DNA of 64,000 nucleotides from Aurantiacibacter atlanticus (GCF_001077815.2 NZ_CP011310.1:434001-498000), one strand, 5' to 3'. Shown: positions 36,416 to 45,905, numbered from the stretch's first letter. Program-made: numbers and translations. Notes: generated by a model from the sequence alone, not told the origin.

Positions 36416-36838
36416 ATGCTTCTCCATGTCATCGCCCGCGGCAAGATTGCCCGTTCGCCCGAAGCGGAGCTGGTGGATCGGTATGCAAAGCGGCTGACAT
36501 GGCCCCATAAGCTCACCGAATTGCCGGAAACCGGCGGTCGCATTCCCGAACCGGTTACGCCGTTCAAGACCGTGTTGCTGGATGAAAAGGGCAAGAATCT
36601 CGGCTCGCAGGATCTTGCGACTACGCTGGAAAGCTGGCGCGATTCGGGTATGCGCGAATGCCGCTTTGTTATTGGCGCGGCAGATGGGCATTCGGACGCA
36701 GAGCGGGCGGAGGCCGATCTGCTTATCTCTTTCGGCGCGGCCACCTGGCCACATTTGCTTGCCCGCGCCATGCTGATGGAACAATTGTTCCGCGCCACCA
36801 GCATACTTGCGGGCCATCCCTATCATCGGGCAGGATAG
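36416..36838 (+). CDS. rlmH: RlmH, 23S rRNA pseudouridine-1915 N3-methyltransferase
   Basis: 140 residues from the ATG at 36416 (an upstream in-frame start adds 7 residues that do not look conserved). SPOUT fold with FVIGAADGHSDAERAEADLL (the SAM-binding knot region), LARAMLMEQLFRATSILAGH and the terminal PYHRAG typical of RlmH. A 117-bp gap separates it from rsfS. Confidence 0.95.
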   Translation: MLLHVIARGKIARSPEAELVDRYAKRLTWPHKLTELPETGGRIPEPVTPFKTVLLDEKGKNLGSQDLATTLESWRDSGMRECRFVIGAADGHSDAERAEADLLISFGAATWPHLLARAMLMEQLFRATSILAGHPYHRAG

Positions 36839-36842
36839 GCAG

Positions 36843-38054
36843 GTGCACCGTGCCCTTCTCCTCGCAGGCTCCGCCCTCCTGTTTGCCGCTGCGGCCTGGG
36901 GGCAGAGCGCGCCGCAATTCGATAGCTCCGCTGAAACGCGTGAGGCATTGGTGCAGGCGCTGGCAGAGAGCCGCGCCGCCGAAGCGCGTTCGCAAACACT
37001 GGAGGCAGAGGCGGCACTGGCAGAAAATTCTGCAGAGCGTGCCGCGCGCGAATCGGCCGCACTTGCCGCGCGAATCCAGCAGGCCGAAGCAGGCATTGCT
37101 GCCGCCCGCGCCCGCATGGCCATCGTTGACAAGGAACGCGATGATCTGCGGGAGATGCTGGGCGAGGAACAGCGCCCACTCGTCCGCCTGACAGCCGCGC
37201 TTCAGCAATTTTCGCGCCGTCCTGTCGCGCTATCGGTGCTGAGGCCGGGTGAAGTGCGCGATCTCGTCTATCTGCGCTCCATGCTGCACAATACGGTGCC
37301 AAGGGTGCGGGTAAGCACTGCGGGATTGCGCAACCAGCTCGCCCGGGCGGCTGAATTGCGCCGAGAGGCAGGGGTCGCAGCCGAGACGTTGAAGGCAGAG
37401 GAGCAGTCGCTGGGTGAGCGCCGCGCCGCGCTGGCCAAAGTTGAAACGCGTGAACGTCTTGCCGCGCGCGCAGTCGCCAGTGAAGCTAGCCGGGAGGCAG
37501 ACCGCGCGCTCGCTCTGAGCGAACAGGTGCGCGATCTGGATGGGCTGGTTGACGAACTGGATCGCGCTGCTGCGCTGCGCCAGCGCCTCGCCGCGCTGCC
37601 AGGGCCAAAATTGCGCCCCGCTGCACCAGAAGGCTCAGTCGTGGTCGATGGAGGTATCGCTGACGCCGCATCCGATGCAGGCGATAGCAATGCGCCTTCG
37701 CCTTACATCCTGCCGGTGACGGGGCGCACGCTTGTCGGCTTTGGTGCGCCGCTTGATGCGGGCCTCAGCCAGGGGCTCACGCTTGGTCCGCTCGCCGGGG
37801 CACAGGTGGTCGCGCCCGCCAGTGGGCGCATTGCCTTTGCCGGACCGTATCGCGGATATGGCCAGATCGTCATTATCGAGCATTCTGGCGGATGGACCAG
37901 CCTTGTCACCGGACTTGCAGGCAAAACCGTGACTGTTGGAGAGGAAGTCGTCCTGGGATCGCCGATCGGCGTTGCAGGCCCGAGTAGGCCAAGCGTGTCG
38001 CTGGAACTGCGCCGTGGCGGAGAGCCGGTCAATCCGCTGCATTACACCGGCTGA
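36843..38054 (+). CDS. EnvC-like murein hydrolase activator (degenerate LytM domain)
   Basis: 403 residues from a GTG at 36843, 4 bp after the rlmH stop. A signal peptide (to about WGQS) is followed by a long Ala/Glu/Arg-rich coiled coil (about 25-255) and a C-terminal LytM domain with GFGAPLDAGLSQGLT, IAFAGPYRGYGQIVIIEH and a final VSLELRRGGEPVNPL. The usual HxxxD and HxH zinc ligands are missing, as in EnvC, so it should activate amidases rather than cut peptidoglycan itself. ctpA follows. Confidence 0.9.
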   Translation: MHRALLLAGSALLFAAAAWGQSAPQFDSSAETREALVQALAESRAAEARSQTLEAEAALAENSAERAARESAALAARIQQAEAGIAAARARMAIVDKERDDLREMLGEEQRPLVRLTAALQQFSRRPVALSVLRPGEVRDLVYLRSMLHNTVPRVRVSTAGLRNQLARAAELRREAGVAAETLKAEEQSLGERRAALAKVETRERLAARAVASEASREADRALALSEQVRDLDGLVDELDRAAALRQRLAALPGPKLRPAAPEGSVVVDGGIADAASDAGDSNAPSPYILPVTGRTLVGFGAPLDAGLSQGLTLGPLAGAQVVAPASGRIAFAGPYRGYGQIVIIEHSGGWTSLVTGLAGKTVTVGEEVVLGSPIGVAGPSRPSVSLELRRGGEPVNPLHYTG

Positions 38055-38149
38055 TCCAGTCAGACCCTTTTCAGCCCCTTCTGGCCGCTGTGTGATCTTG
38101 CACATCTGGCGTTAAGCACTGCCATGCGATAGGACGAAGCTGGGACATA

Positions 38150-38162
38150 TTCCTGACAGGAA
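38150..38162. promoter_or_regulatory. 13-bp palindrome at the ctpA translation start region
   Basis: TTCCTG-A-CAGGAA is perfectly symmetrical and contains the likely Shine-Dalgarno (AGGA) of ctpA, 11 bases before its ATG. The single-base centre suits a DNA-binding dimer rather than an RNA hairpin. It may be coincidental. Confidence 0.3.
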
Positions 38163-38173
38163 CAATCAAGACC

Positions 38174-39511
38174 ATGAAATTCGCTCCCGCAATCCGCGCC
38201 GCTGCCCTGTGCACTGCTGTCGCTCTCCTGCCCGCCACAACGGCTGGCTTCGCGCAGGTCGAAGGCCGTGCATCGCCGGAATTCGCTCGTCTGTTTGCGA
38301 CCTATCAGCGGATCAAGGCCAGCTATGTCGAACCGGTAGAGGACGAGGTGCTGATTCGCGGCGCGATTGACGGGATGCTGGGCGCGCTCGATCCACATTC
38401 TTCCTATATCGATGGTGCTGCGATGCAACGCCTCAACACCATGATCGACGGCAATTACCAGGGTCTGGGCATATCGGTGCAGATGGAGGACGGCGCGGTA
38501 AAGGTTGTTTCTCCCTTCCGTGGCAGTCCGGCCGATCAGGCGGGGATCAAGGCGGGCGATTACATCACCCATATCAATGGTGATCTGATTGTCGGACTGG
38601 AAATTGATCAGGCCGTTGCGCAAATGCGCGGCCCGGCGGGTAGCGACATTGAACTCACTATTTTCCGCCCCGGCCGTGAAGACAGTTTCGAACTGACGGT
38701 GACGCGCGGCGTGATTGAGCTGGAGCCTGTTACCTGGGACCTGATGGACGGCAACATAGGCCACATCTCGGTCAATGAATTTTCCGCAGATGTCGGCGCC
38801 GATGTGCGCAAGGGCCTGCGTGAATTGCAGGAACAGGCGACCGGGCATTTGGTCGGGCTGGTGCTCGATCTGCGCCGCAATCCGGGCGGGTCGCTTGATG
38901 AGGCGGTGGCACTTTCAGACCTGTTCCTGTCCGACGGACAGATTGTTTCGCAACGCGGGCGCACCAGCCGCGACACCATCTTTTATGATGCCGAAACCGT
39001 CTATCGCGGCGATGTGGCAGAAGATTTGCCGATCATTGTTCTGATTGATGAAGGCTCTGCCTCGGCAAGTGAGATTGTTGCAGGCGCGTTGCAGGATCAT
39101 CGTCGCGCACTGGTGATGGGCGAACGCAGTTTCGGCAAGGGCAGCGTGCAGACGCTGCTTCCGCTGACCCGTGATTCGGCGCTGAAGCTGACTACGGCGC
39201 GTTATTACACGCCGTCTGGCCGCAGCGTGCAGGAGGGCGGCATTGCACCCGATATTCGTGTGCCGCAATTGTCGGATCCTGACGCTGAAAGACGTCAGCG
39301 GCTAGCCCTTCGAGAAAGCGATCTGCGTGGGCATCTGATCAACGAAATCGGCGTGGAAGACGATGCGCTGATGCGTGACAGGCTGGATGATCCGCGGTTC
39401 CAGCTTACTGCTGCAGAGCTTGAAGAAATGGGTGTGGATGATTTCCAGCTTGATTACGCTGTGCGGACGCTCCGCCGAACCGGTGGCACCAATATCGCCA
39501 GGCGTCCGTAA
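38174..39511 (+). CDS. ctpA: S41-family C-terminal processing protease (CtpA)
   Basis: Periplasmic serine protease. 445 residues with a signal peptide (cleavage near FAQ|VE), a PDZ domain (about 90-170, with YQGLGISVQMEDGAVKVVSP) and the catalytic Ser/Lys region GSASASEIVAGALQDHRRAL followed by GERSFGKGSVQT. C-terminal processing proteases act on lipoproteins and peptidoglycan hydrolases, which fits the EnvC-like gene directly upstream. Confidence 0.94.
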   Translation: MKFAPAIRAAALCTAVALLPATTAGFAQVEGRASPEFARLFATYQRIKASYVEPVEDEVLIRGAIDGMLGALDPHSSYIDGAAMQRLNTMIDGNYQGLGISVQMEDGAVKVVSPFRGSPADQAGIKAGDYITHINGDLIVGLEIDQAVAQMRGPAGSDIELTIFRPGREDSFELTVTRGVIELEPVTWDLMDGNIGHISVNEFSADVGADVRKGLRELQEQATGHLVGLVLDLRRNPGGSLDEAVALSDLFLSDGQIVSQRGRTSRDTIFYDAETVYRGDVAEDLPIIVLIDEGSASASEIVAGALQDHRRALVMGERSFGKGSVQTLLPLTRDSALKLTTARYYTPSGRSVQEGGIAPDIRVPQLSDPDAERRQRLALRESDLRGHLINEIGVEDDALMRDRLDDPRFQLTAAELEEMGVDDFQLDYAVRTLRRTGGTNIARRP

Positions 39512-39578
39512 CGGGCTCGCTTTGAAACAACTCTTCGAGGGGTTGTGAATGGCTGTGTGAAGGCCGATAGATGCGAGC

Positions 39579-40034
39579 ATGGATGTGACACTTGATGCCT
39601 CCGACAGGCTTGCCCGGCTGCTGGCATTCGCCATCCCTGCCCTGCTGTTGTCAGGAGCCCTTATCTCGGAACATGTTTTCGGCCTGTATCCTTGCGAAAT
39701 GTGCTGGTGGCAACGCTATGGCCACATTGCGGCCATCGGCTTGGCTTTTCTTGGCGCCATAGCGCCGCAACCGCGCCTGTGGGTCGGCTTGGCAGCGCTC
39801 GCCATCGCGGTCTCCGGATTGATCGGCGTGGCCCATGTTGGTGTGGAATATGGCTGGTGGCAGGGCATCACCGCCTGCTCTAGCGACGATTTCAATTCCT
39901 TCGTCCTCGTCCGCTGCGACAAGGCCGAGTGGACCTTATGGGGCATCTCGCTGGCCGGATGGAACGCGCTATTCTCACTTGGTGGAGCAATGGCCATCTG
40001 GGCGTTGCTACTCGTAAAGGAGAAAGCCGCATGA
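39579..40034 (+). CDS. dsbB: DsbB-family disulfide bond formation protein
   Basis: Inner-membrane quinone-dependent oxidase that reoxidises DsbA. 151 residues with four hydrophobic segments. The first loop has the redox pair in LYPCEMCWWQRYGHIAA, and the second loop has ACSSDDFNSFVLVRC. The stop overlaps the coq7 start by ATGA, coupling disulfide formation with ubiquinone synthesis genes. Confidence 0.92.
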   Translation: MDVTLDASDRLARLLAFAIPALLLSGALISEHVFGLYPCEMCWWQRYGHIAAIGLAFLGAIAPQPRLWVGLAALAIAVSGLIGVAHVGVEYGWWQGITACSSDDFNSFVLVRCDKAEWTLWGISLAGWNALFSLGGAMAIWALLLVKEKAA

Positions 40035-40555
40035 CCATATTGAAAGACCGTGCAAGGATGATTCGCGTGGATCAGGCCGGTGAATTTGGCGCCACGCGTA
40101 TTTATGCCGGCCAATTGGCCGTGATGGGTGATCGCGGGCCGCAATCGGCAGAAATCCGCGGTATGGCAGAACAGGAAGCGGGCCATCGGGCAGAGTTTGA
40201 TGCACTGATGGCGCGGCGCGGCGTGCGCCCTACAGTGCTCGAACCATTCTGGAATATTGCGGGATTTGCGCTTGGCGCGGGAACGGCTCTGATCGGCCCG
40301 GAAGCGGCGATGGCATGCACGGCTGCGGTCGAAACCGAAATAGACAATCATTATTCGCAGCAGCTGGACGAGCTGGAGAAGGATGATGACGACCCCGAGC
40401 TCGCCGCCATGATTGACCGTTTCCGCGAGGATGAGCGGGAGCACCGCGATGCGGCTTTGGCGGCAGGGGCGGAAAAAGCGCCCGCCTACCCCTTGCTGTC
40501 CGCCGCCATCCGGCTGGGATGCAGGGCGGCTATCCGGCTGTCCGAACGAATCTGA
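40031..40555 (+). CDS. coq7: Coq7-family demethoxyubiquinone hydroxylase
   Basis: 174 residues from the ATG at 40031 that overlaps dsbB. Di-iron ligand motifs of Coq7: RVDQAGEFGATRIYAGQ, EQEAGHRAEFD, ETEIDNHYSQQ and FREDEREHRD. The enzyme hydroxylates the C6 position of the quinone ring in ubiquinone synthesis. The upstream extension to 39929 lies in dsbB and is not used. Confidence 0.94.
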   Translation: MTILKDRARMIRVDQAGEFGATRIYAGQLAVMGDRGPQSAEIRGMAEQEAGHRAEFDALMARRGVRPTVLEPFWNIAGFALGAGTALIGPEAAMACTAAVETEIDNHYSQQLDELEKDDDDPELAAMIDRFREDEREHRDAALAAGAEKAPAYPLLSAAIRLGCRAAIRLSERI

Positions 40556-40601
40556 TCTTACCATGGAAACCAGCGTGCTTCATCGCGCGTTAAACCCACA
40601 A

Positions 40602-40618
40602 GGCGCTGTGTGAGCGCC
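40602..40618 (+). terminator. Possible hairpin terminator after coq7
   Basis: GGCGCT-GTGTG-AGCGCC is a perfect 6-bp stem with a 5-base loop, 46 bp after coq7. The downstream T-run is weak (AAGCCAATTTGCC), so termination is doubtful. Confidence 0.35.
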
Positions 40619-40641
40619 AAGCCAATTTGCCGAGGACCGTC

Positions 40642-41244
40642 ATGACCCGTTTGCTTACTCTTTCCGCCGCCACCGCAATAGCTTTTGCGCTAACCGGCGT
40701 GCCCGCCGCCGCGCAGGACCAGGGCGGAGACAAGGTCAATCAGGTTATCATCTTCGGCGAGGATGAATGCCCGCAATCCGATGGTAACACGATCACCGTC
40801 TGCGCGCGGCTCGATGAAAGCGAACGTTATCGCATACCGCCGCGCCTCCGCCAGAGCGGATCGCCCGAAAATCAGAGCTGGACCCGCCGCGCCGAAAGTC
40901 TTGAAGCGGTCGGCGATTTCGGTCCGCTAAGCTGCACACCTGTGGGTGCAGGGGGCGATCTTGGCTGCACAATGGAAATGATCGAGAAAGCCTATGCGGA
41001 GCGTGCGCAGGGCAGCGATGTGCGTATGGCGGAATTGATCGCGGCTGCTCGCGATGAGCGTCTTGCCGAAATTGATGGTGAAGCAGCCGCGACGCAGGCC
41101 CGCGTGGAGGAATTGGAGCGCGCCGAGTTTGAGCGCCGCCGTGCCGCGCAGGAAGAGACACTGGAAGGCGAGGGAGCGGATCTGCCGGAACTCGTCGATC
41201 CCGAAGATATCCCCGCTACGCCCCCGGCCACCCCGCAACAGTAA
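40642..41244 (+). CDS. Secreted protein of unknown function
   Basis: 200 residues from the ATG at 40642 (GAGGA 6-10 bases upstream). A signal peptide covers about residues 1-24 (AAAQ|D). The mature part has paired cysteines (DECPQSDGNTITVCARL and LSCTPVGAGGDLGCTME), an RYRIPPRLRQ segment, then an Ala/Glu/Arg-rich helix and a Pro-rich tail. The Cys pattern and RYRIPP-like stretch recur in periplasmic proteins of sphingomonads, but I do not recognise a named family. Confidence 0.75.
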   Translation: MTRLLTLSAATAIAFALTGVPAAAQDQGGDKVNQVIIFGEDECPQSDGNTITVCARLDESERYRIPPRLRQSGSPENQSWTRRAESLEAVGDFGPLSCTPVGAGGDLGCTMEMIEKAYAERAQGSDVRMAELIAAARDERLAEIDGEAAATQARVEELERAEFERRRAAQEETLEGEGADLPELVDPEDIPATPPATPQQ

Positions 41245-41342
41245 CACTGCTAACAGCCGGTCTGCGGGTTTATCGCAAAGCCGGCTGAAGATGTGCATTC
41301 GTACGAAACTCGTTACCCACGGGGGATGGTGGAGCATCCGGC

Positions 41343-42146
41343 TCAGGTGAGCGCAATATCCGGCGCGTCTTCCTGCTTCATGCCTACAACGTGATAACCC
41401 GCATCGACATGGTGGGTTTCCCCCGTCACGCCCGATGAAAGATCGGAACACAGATACAGGCCAGCACCGCCCACGTCTTCGATCGTCACGTTGCGGCGCA
41501 GCGGCGCATTCAACTCGTTCCATTTGAGGATATAGCGGAAATCGCCAATGCCACTGGCGGCCAGCGTCTTGATCGGACCTGCGCTGATCGCGTTGACGCG
41601 AATGTTTTCAGGCCCCAGGTCATTGGCAAGATATTGCACGCTGGTTTCCAGCGCCGCCTTTGCCACACCCATGACATTGTAATGCGGCACAACTTTTTCA
41701 GCGCCATAATGGGTCAGCGTCACGATGCTGCCACCGTCACGCATCAACGGGCGCGCACGCTTGGCCACGGCCACCAGCGAATAGGCAGAGATATTCATCG
41801 TCATCAGGAAGTTTTCGAGACTGGTATCGACATATTCGCCGCGCAGTTCGTTTTTGTCCGAAAAGCCGATCGCATGGATCAGAAAATCCATCTTGCCCCA
41901 GCGTTTCTCGATCTGGGCAAAGGCTTCGTCCATCGCGCCCATGTCCGATACGTCGCAATCGATCAGGAAATCGCTGCCGACCTGCTCTGCCAGTGGAGCG
42001 ACGCGCTTTTTCAATGCCTCTCCCTGATAGGAGAAAGCCAGTTCGGCACCGGCTTCACGCAGCATTTGTGCAATGCCCCAGGCCAGCGATCTGTCGTTGG
42101 CCAACCCCATGATGAGACCCTTTTTGCCTGCCATCAGCCCCGTCAT
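41343..42146 (-). CDS. fabI: FabI, enoyl-ACP reductase
   Basis: NADH-dependent reductase for the last step of fatty-acid elongation and the target of triclosan-type inhibitors. 267 residues of the short-chain dehydrogenase fold: GKKGLIMGLANDRSLAWGIA at the start and the catalytic pair in PHYNVMGVAKAAL (Tyr and Lys six apart), with the preceding LTHYGAE. The start overlaps the yihY paralogue stop (ATGA). Confidence 0.96.
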   Translation of the reverse strand: MTGLMAGKKGLIMGLANDRSLAWGIAQMLREAGAELAFSYQGEALKKRVAPLAEQVGSDFLIDCDVSDMGAMDEAFAQIEKRWGKMDFLIHAIGFSDKNELRGEYVDTSLENFLMTMNISAYSLVAVAKRARPLMRDGGSIVTLTHYGAEKVVPHYNVMGVAKAALETSVQYLANDLGPENIRVNAISAGPIKTLAASGIGDFRYILKWNELNAPLRRNVTIEDVGGAGLYLCSDLSSGVTGETHHVDAGYHVVGMKQEDAPDIALT

Positions 42147-43174
42147 GCATCAATGTCCTTCTCGTCTCGATTCATTGTGATTTCTGTTGCGCCGCCGCCC
42201 AGGCGGACACCTTCTTCCTCTGGCGTTTCCGCCAGCGCAGCATTCAGTTCTGCACCGGCAACCATTCCTAAGCCTACCAGCCAGAAAAAGAAAAGCGCGA
42301 TCATGAACCCGGCCAGCGAACCATAGGTCAGATCGTAGGCAAACAGGCTGCGCAATACCGGCGGCAGAGCGATTGTCACCATTATCCACCACACCGTCAC
42401 CAGCAAGGCACCTGGCCATTTGGGATAGCGTTTCGTGCGATATTTGCTGGGTGTCAGAGCGATGAAAAGCATGAAGAGTGAACTGTAAAGACCAATGGCA
42501 GGAATGATGCGTGACCAAGCCAGCCTGCCCAATGCCTTCGTCAAATCAGGAAAATAGGCCGCGATGACCTCCTGCGCGGCGCCAATCATGACCTGCGCAA
42601 TAAGTGACAGCATCAGCAGCAATACTGCACCGATAATGATCCCGCTCGACAGGATGCGATATTTCCAGAAAGCCTGTGAAGGGTGTGTTCCGTAGGCGCG
42701 ACGGAGAATATCGCGGATCGTCTCGATCAGGCTGCCCACCGTCCACAAACCCACTACCCCGCCGACCCACAATAACCAGCCGCTGCGCGCTTCAACGACG
42801 TTGCGCGCCACCGGGCCAATCACTTCGCCGACCACGGGGGGAAAGGCTGTAATAATGGTATTGATGGTTGCGGCGCGATCGGCCTCATCACCGATGGCGG
42901 AAAAAATGGCAGCGGCCGTGATGAAAAACGGGAAAATGGCGAGCACGGACATATAGGCAAGGTTGCCTGCGTGGATTGTGCCATCATTATAAATCCCGAC
43001 AAGCACTCGTTTGGCGACCTCGAAGGTGCTCCTGGGAAGGGAGGGTTCGTCGAAAGCTTCCTCTGCGCAAGCGCCAGCCAATGCCACCTTGCGGCGCGCC
43101 TCGGGCGAATAATCGGATGGGCGCGATTTCGCCTTTGCTGTCTGTTCGATTGGTCCGGACACTGCCATCGCCAT
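42143..43174 (-). CDS. YihY/BrkB family inner-membrane protein (second, long)
   Basis: 343 residues, longer than the copy at 10031 because of a roughly 60-residue charged N-terminus. About six membrane segments follow, with NLAYMSVLAIFPFFITAAA and DLTYGSLAGFMIALFFFWLV near the ends of the domain. Function unknown; the family has been suggested in lipid or peptide export. It is directly upstream of and overlaps fabI, which hints at a link to lipid metabolism. Confidence 0.88.
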   Translation of the reverse strand: MAMAVSGPIEQTAKAKSRPSDYSPEARRKVALAGACAEEAFDEPSLPRSTFEVAKRVLVGIYNDGTIHAGNLAYMSVLAIFPFFITAAAIFSAIGDEADRAATINTIITAFPPVVGEVIGPVARNVVEARSGWLLWVGGVVGLWTVGSLIETIRDILRRAYGTHPSQAFWKYRILSSGIIIGAVLLLMLSLIAQVMIGAAQEVIAAYFPDLTKALGRLAWSRIIPAIGLYSSLFMLFIALTPSKYRTKRYPKWPGALLVTVWWIMVTIALPPVLRSLFAYDLTYGSLAGFMIALFFFWLVGLGMVAGAELNAALAETPEEEGVRLGGGATEITMNRDEKDIDA

Positions 43175-43245
43175 AGACTTCTATCAGGCCGCAAGCGCGT
43201 GTCGAGCGCGCATCATGCTCTGCCAGTGCAGAAGGAAACCCTGCC

Positions 43246-44229
43246 TCAAACGCCCATATCGGCACGAGGATTTCCTGTATCGCGCCAATCCGACAGTTTT
43301 TCGGTTAGTTGAGTGAGATCATCGGGAAGCTGAATTTCCAGCGTGACAAGCTGATCCCCGCGACTGCCCCCCTTGCGAGAAAAGCCCTTTCCTTTCAACC
43401 GCAGCACCTTGCCCGAGCTGGAGCCTGGAGCGATTGTCAGCATCACCGCGCCATCTACCGTCGGCACCTTCACCTTGCTACCGTTCACCGCCTCGTCCAG
43501 CGTGATGGGCAGATCGAGCCTTACATCGTCTCGGTCACGCCAGAAGTAGGCGTGTGGCTGGATACTGATGACTACGATACCGTCACCAAAACCGCCCTGT
43601 CCCTGCTGCCCCTTGCCCTTGAGGCGCATCTGCGTACCGTCTTCCACGCCTTCCGGAAGCGCAAGGTCTATTGTCTTGCCATCGGCAAGCGTGATGCGCT
43701 GCTTGGCGCGAGAGGCGGCATCAACAAAGGGTACGTTCAGCTTGTAGCGGACATCTGCTCCCTTGCGTGGCGGTGGCGGCTGGCGAAAACCGCCTGCATT
43801 TCCGGCACCACCCATACCGGCGCGCGCATCACCTGGCCCGCCGCGCCCGAACAGCCCTTCGAACAGGTCGCCAATATCGAGATCGTCCGCGCCAAATCCC
43901 TGGAAATCGCGCGAGGAATAGCCGTTTGGCCCACCACCGGGGCGCCCTCCGCCAAAACCGGCACCAGCACCGCCACCTGCACCACCCATGCCAAAAGGCA
44001 TGGCGGGGTTGCCGTCAGCATCGATTTCACCACGGTCAAATTGCGCCCGCTTATCCTTGTCGGAAAGCAGATCATAAGCGTGGGTGACCTTGGAAAACCG
44101 TTCGGTCGCCTGCGGATTGTCTTTGTTCTTGTCGGGATGCAATTCCTTGGCGAGCTTGCGATAAGCGGACTTGATGTCCTTTTCGCTCGCGGAACGGCTC
44201 ACACCGAGAGTTGTATATGGGTCTGCCAT
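43246..44229 (-). CDS. CbpA-type J-domain protein
   Basis: 327 residues. J domain at 1-65 with the HPD triad ([10 protein letters not shown]), a Gly/Phe-rich stretch (about 75-150, rich in GGAGGG and PPPP), then two DnaJ C-terminal substrate-binding subdomains. There are no cysteine zinc repeats, so it is a CbpA-like, not full DnaJ, co-chaperone of DnaK. It is divergent from pdxH. Confidence 0.92.
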   Translation of the reverse strand: MADPYTTLGVSRSASEKDIKSAYRKLAKELHPDKNKDNPQATERFSKVTHAYDLLSDKDKRAQFDRGEIDADGNPAMPFGMGGAGGGAGAGFGGGRPGGGPNGYSSRDFQGFGADDLDIGDLFEGLFGRGGPGDARAGMGGAGNAGGFRQPPPPRKGADVRYKLNVPFVDAASRAKQRITLADGKTIDLALPEGVEDGTQMRLKGKGQQGQGGFGDGIVVISIQPHAYFWRDRDDVRLDLPITLDEAVNGSKVKVPTVDGAVMLTIAPGSSSGKVLRLKGKGFSRKGGSRGDQLVTLEIQLPDDLTQLTEKLSDWRDTGNPRADMGV

Positions 44230-44346
44230 AGCGTGTTAGCTAGTTATGACAGCACATTGTGGCAAGCCGTAACACTTTCCTGTCGCGCAGCAGCGGGCTA
44301 GAGACGCAAGGATGAGGGCAATTTTTGCACACGTGAACTACCGCAT

Positions 44347-44973
44347 ATGACCAGAGCTGATACATCCATTCCGGCATCCGTCGATCCATTCGATCTGTTC
44401 GATGAATGGTTTGCCGAAGCGCAGGGCAGCGAGCCCAATGATGCCAATGCCATGGCACTTGCCACTGCCACGCACGCAGGGGCGCCTTCGGTGCGCATGG
44501 TGTTGCTGAAAGAACATGGGGCAGGTTTGGGCGAAAACGGCGGTTTCGTGTTCTACACTAACGCGCAAAGCCGCAAGGGTGCTGAAATTCGCGCCAATCC
44601 GCAGGCAGCCCTGTTATTCCACTGGAAAAGCCTGCGCCGCCAGATCCGTATAGAAGGCGCTCTGACCGAAGTGAGCAGCACGCAAGCTGATGCCTATTTC
44701 CAATCTCGCCCTTTCGTCAGCCAGGTTGGATCAGCTGCAAGCGACCAGTCGCAGCCGCTTGATGACAGGGAAACTTATCTAACACGGGTGCAGGCGCTGG
44801 AGAAGCGATATGCAGACGCGGGGCGGGTTCCTCGCCCACCGGAATGGACAGGTTTCCGCCTTGAACCTGCAGGAATGGAGTTTTGGCGGGACCGACCCAA
44901 TCGCCTGCACGAGAGGCGTAAATTTGTCCGCGGCGAAGCTGGTAAATGGGCCAGCACCTTATTGTATCCATGA
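44347..44973 (+). CDS. pdxH: PdxH, pyridoxamine 5'-phosphate oxidase
   Basis: FMN-dependent oxidase producing pyridoxal 5'-phosphate. 208 residues with SEPNDANAMALATATHAGAP, VRMVLLKEH, a C-terminal FMN-binding RLHERRKF, and PPEWTGFRLEPAGMEFW. The stop overlaps the CDF gene start (ATGA). Confidence 0.95.
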   Translation: MTRADTSIPASVDPFDLFDEWFAEAQGSEPNDANAMALATATHAGAPSVRMVLLKEHGAGLGENGGFVFYTNAQSRKGAEIRANPQAALLFHWKSLRRQIRIEGALTEVSSTQADAYFQSRPFVSQVGSAASDQSQPLDDRETYLTRVQALEKRYADAGRVPRPPEWTGFRLEPAGMEFWRDRPNRLHERRKFVRGEAGKWASTLLYP

Positions 44974-45905
44974 GTAACGACAGGGCCTCTCTGACACGAA
45001 GCGCTGCCTTTGCATCAATTGCGATGGCGTTGTTCCTGGGCGCGCTGAAGGGGTGGGCCGTCTGGCAGACGAGTTCGACTGCCATGCTTGGCAGTCTGGC
45101 CGATACTGCGCTCGATTTCGTTGCCAGTCTTGCCACGCTGGCCGGTGTGTGGATTGCCGCGCAACCTGCGGATAATGATCACCGGTTCGGCCACGGCAAG
45201 GCGGAATCGCTGGCAGCAGTGTTCCAGGTGATCCTGATCGTGCTGTCAGCTAGCGCGATAGCCTTTCGCGCTGTCTTGCGATTGGCCCAAGGTGGTGAAA
45301 CGCGCGCGGCAGAACAAGGCATCACGGTTTCCATCATCGCCATTATCGCCACGCTGGCACTGGTTGCCTGGCAGCGGCACGTGGTGAAACGCACTGGTTC
45401 CATCGCCATCCACACGGACAGCGTGCATTATCAATCTGACTTGTTTCTCAACATGGCGGTTATCGCCGCACTTGTTCTGGACCAGTATATGGGAATGGCG
45501 ATGGCAGACCCGCTGTTCGGCCTCGCCATTTCGGCATGGCTCCTGTGGAATGCCTGGTCCGCTTCCACCGAGGCAATCGACAATTTGATGGACAGGGAGT
45601 GGCCGGAAGATCGCCGTCAGGCCTTTGTCGAGCGGGCAGCGGGCCATCCGGAACTGGCCAAGATGCATGATCTGCGCACGCGCACCAGCGGGGCACAGGA
45701 TTTCGCGCAGTTCCATGTGAATTTGCCAGCCGAGATGACGGTGGAACAGGCCCATGATATTATTGAAAGGGTGGAACATGATCTGCTGTCCGCCTTTCCC
45801 AATACAGAGATCCTGATCCACATCGATCCGGATGGCCATGTGGACGAACCGAATAACCAGCTTGTCGAGCAGGATGAATTCAAAAGGCTGAAAGAAGATA
45901 AATGA
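44970..45905 (+). CDS. Cation diffusion facilitator (FieF-type metal exporter)
   Basis: 311 residues from the ATG at 44970 overlapping pdxH. Six membrane segments; metal ligands are in SLADTALDFVAS (two Asp, four apart) and HTDSVHYQSDLFLN (His and Asp, four apart), matching the FieF site. A His-rich loop is absent. The C-terminal cytoplasmic domain contains HDLRTRTSGAQDFAQFHVN. Export of Zn, Fe or similar is expected. Confidence 0.92.
   Translation: MSNDRASLTRSAAFASIAMALFLGALKGWAVWQTSSTAMLGSLADTALDFVASLATLAGVWIAAQPADNDHRFGHGKAESLAAVFQVILIVLSASAIAFRAVLRLAQGGETRAAEQGITVSIIAIIATLALVAWQRHVVKRTGSIAIHTDSVHYQSDLFLNMAVIAALVLDQYMGMAMADPLFGLAISAWLLWNAWSASTEAIDNLMDREWPEDRRQAFVERAAGHPELAKMHDLRTRTSGAQDFAQFHVNLPAEMTVEQAHDIIERVEHDLLSAFPNTEILIHIDPDGHVDEPNNQLVEQDEFKRLKEDK

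Noticed and set aside
41253..41289. Nested hairpin AGCCGG ... CCGGCT after the secreted protein gene
   Set aside because: The stem is short with a 20-base loop and no T-run; it may be a degraded terminator but evidence is too weak.
45375..45395. parS-like GGCACGTGGTGAAAC
   Set aside because: It is not palindromic and differs from the parS consensus in several half-site positions.
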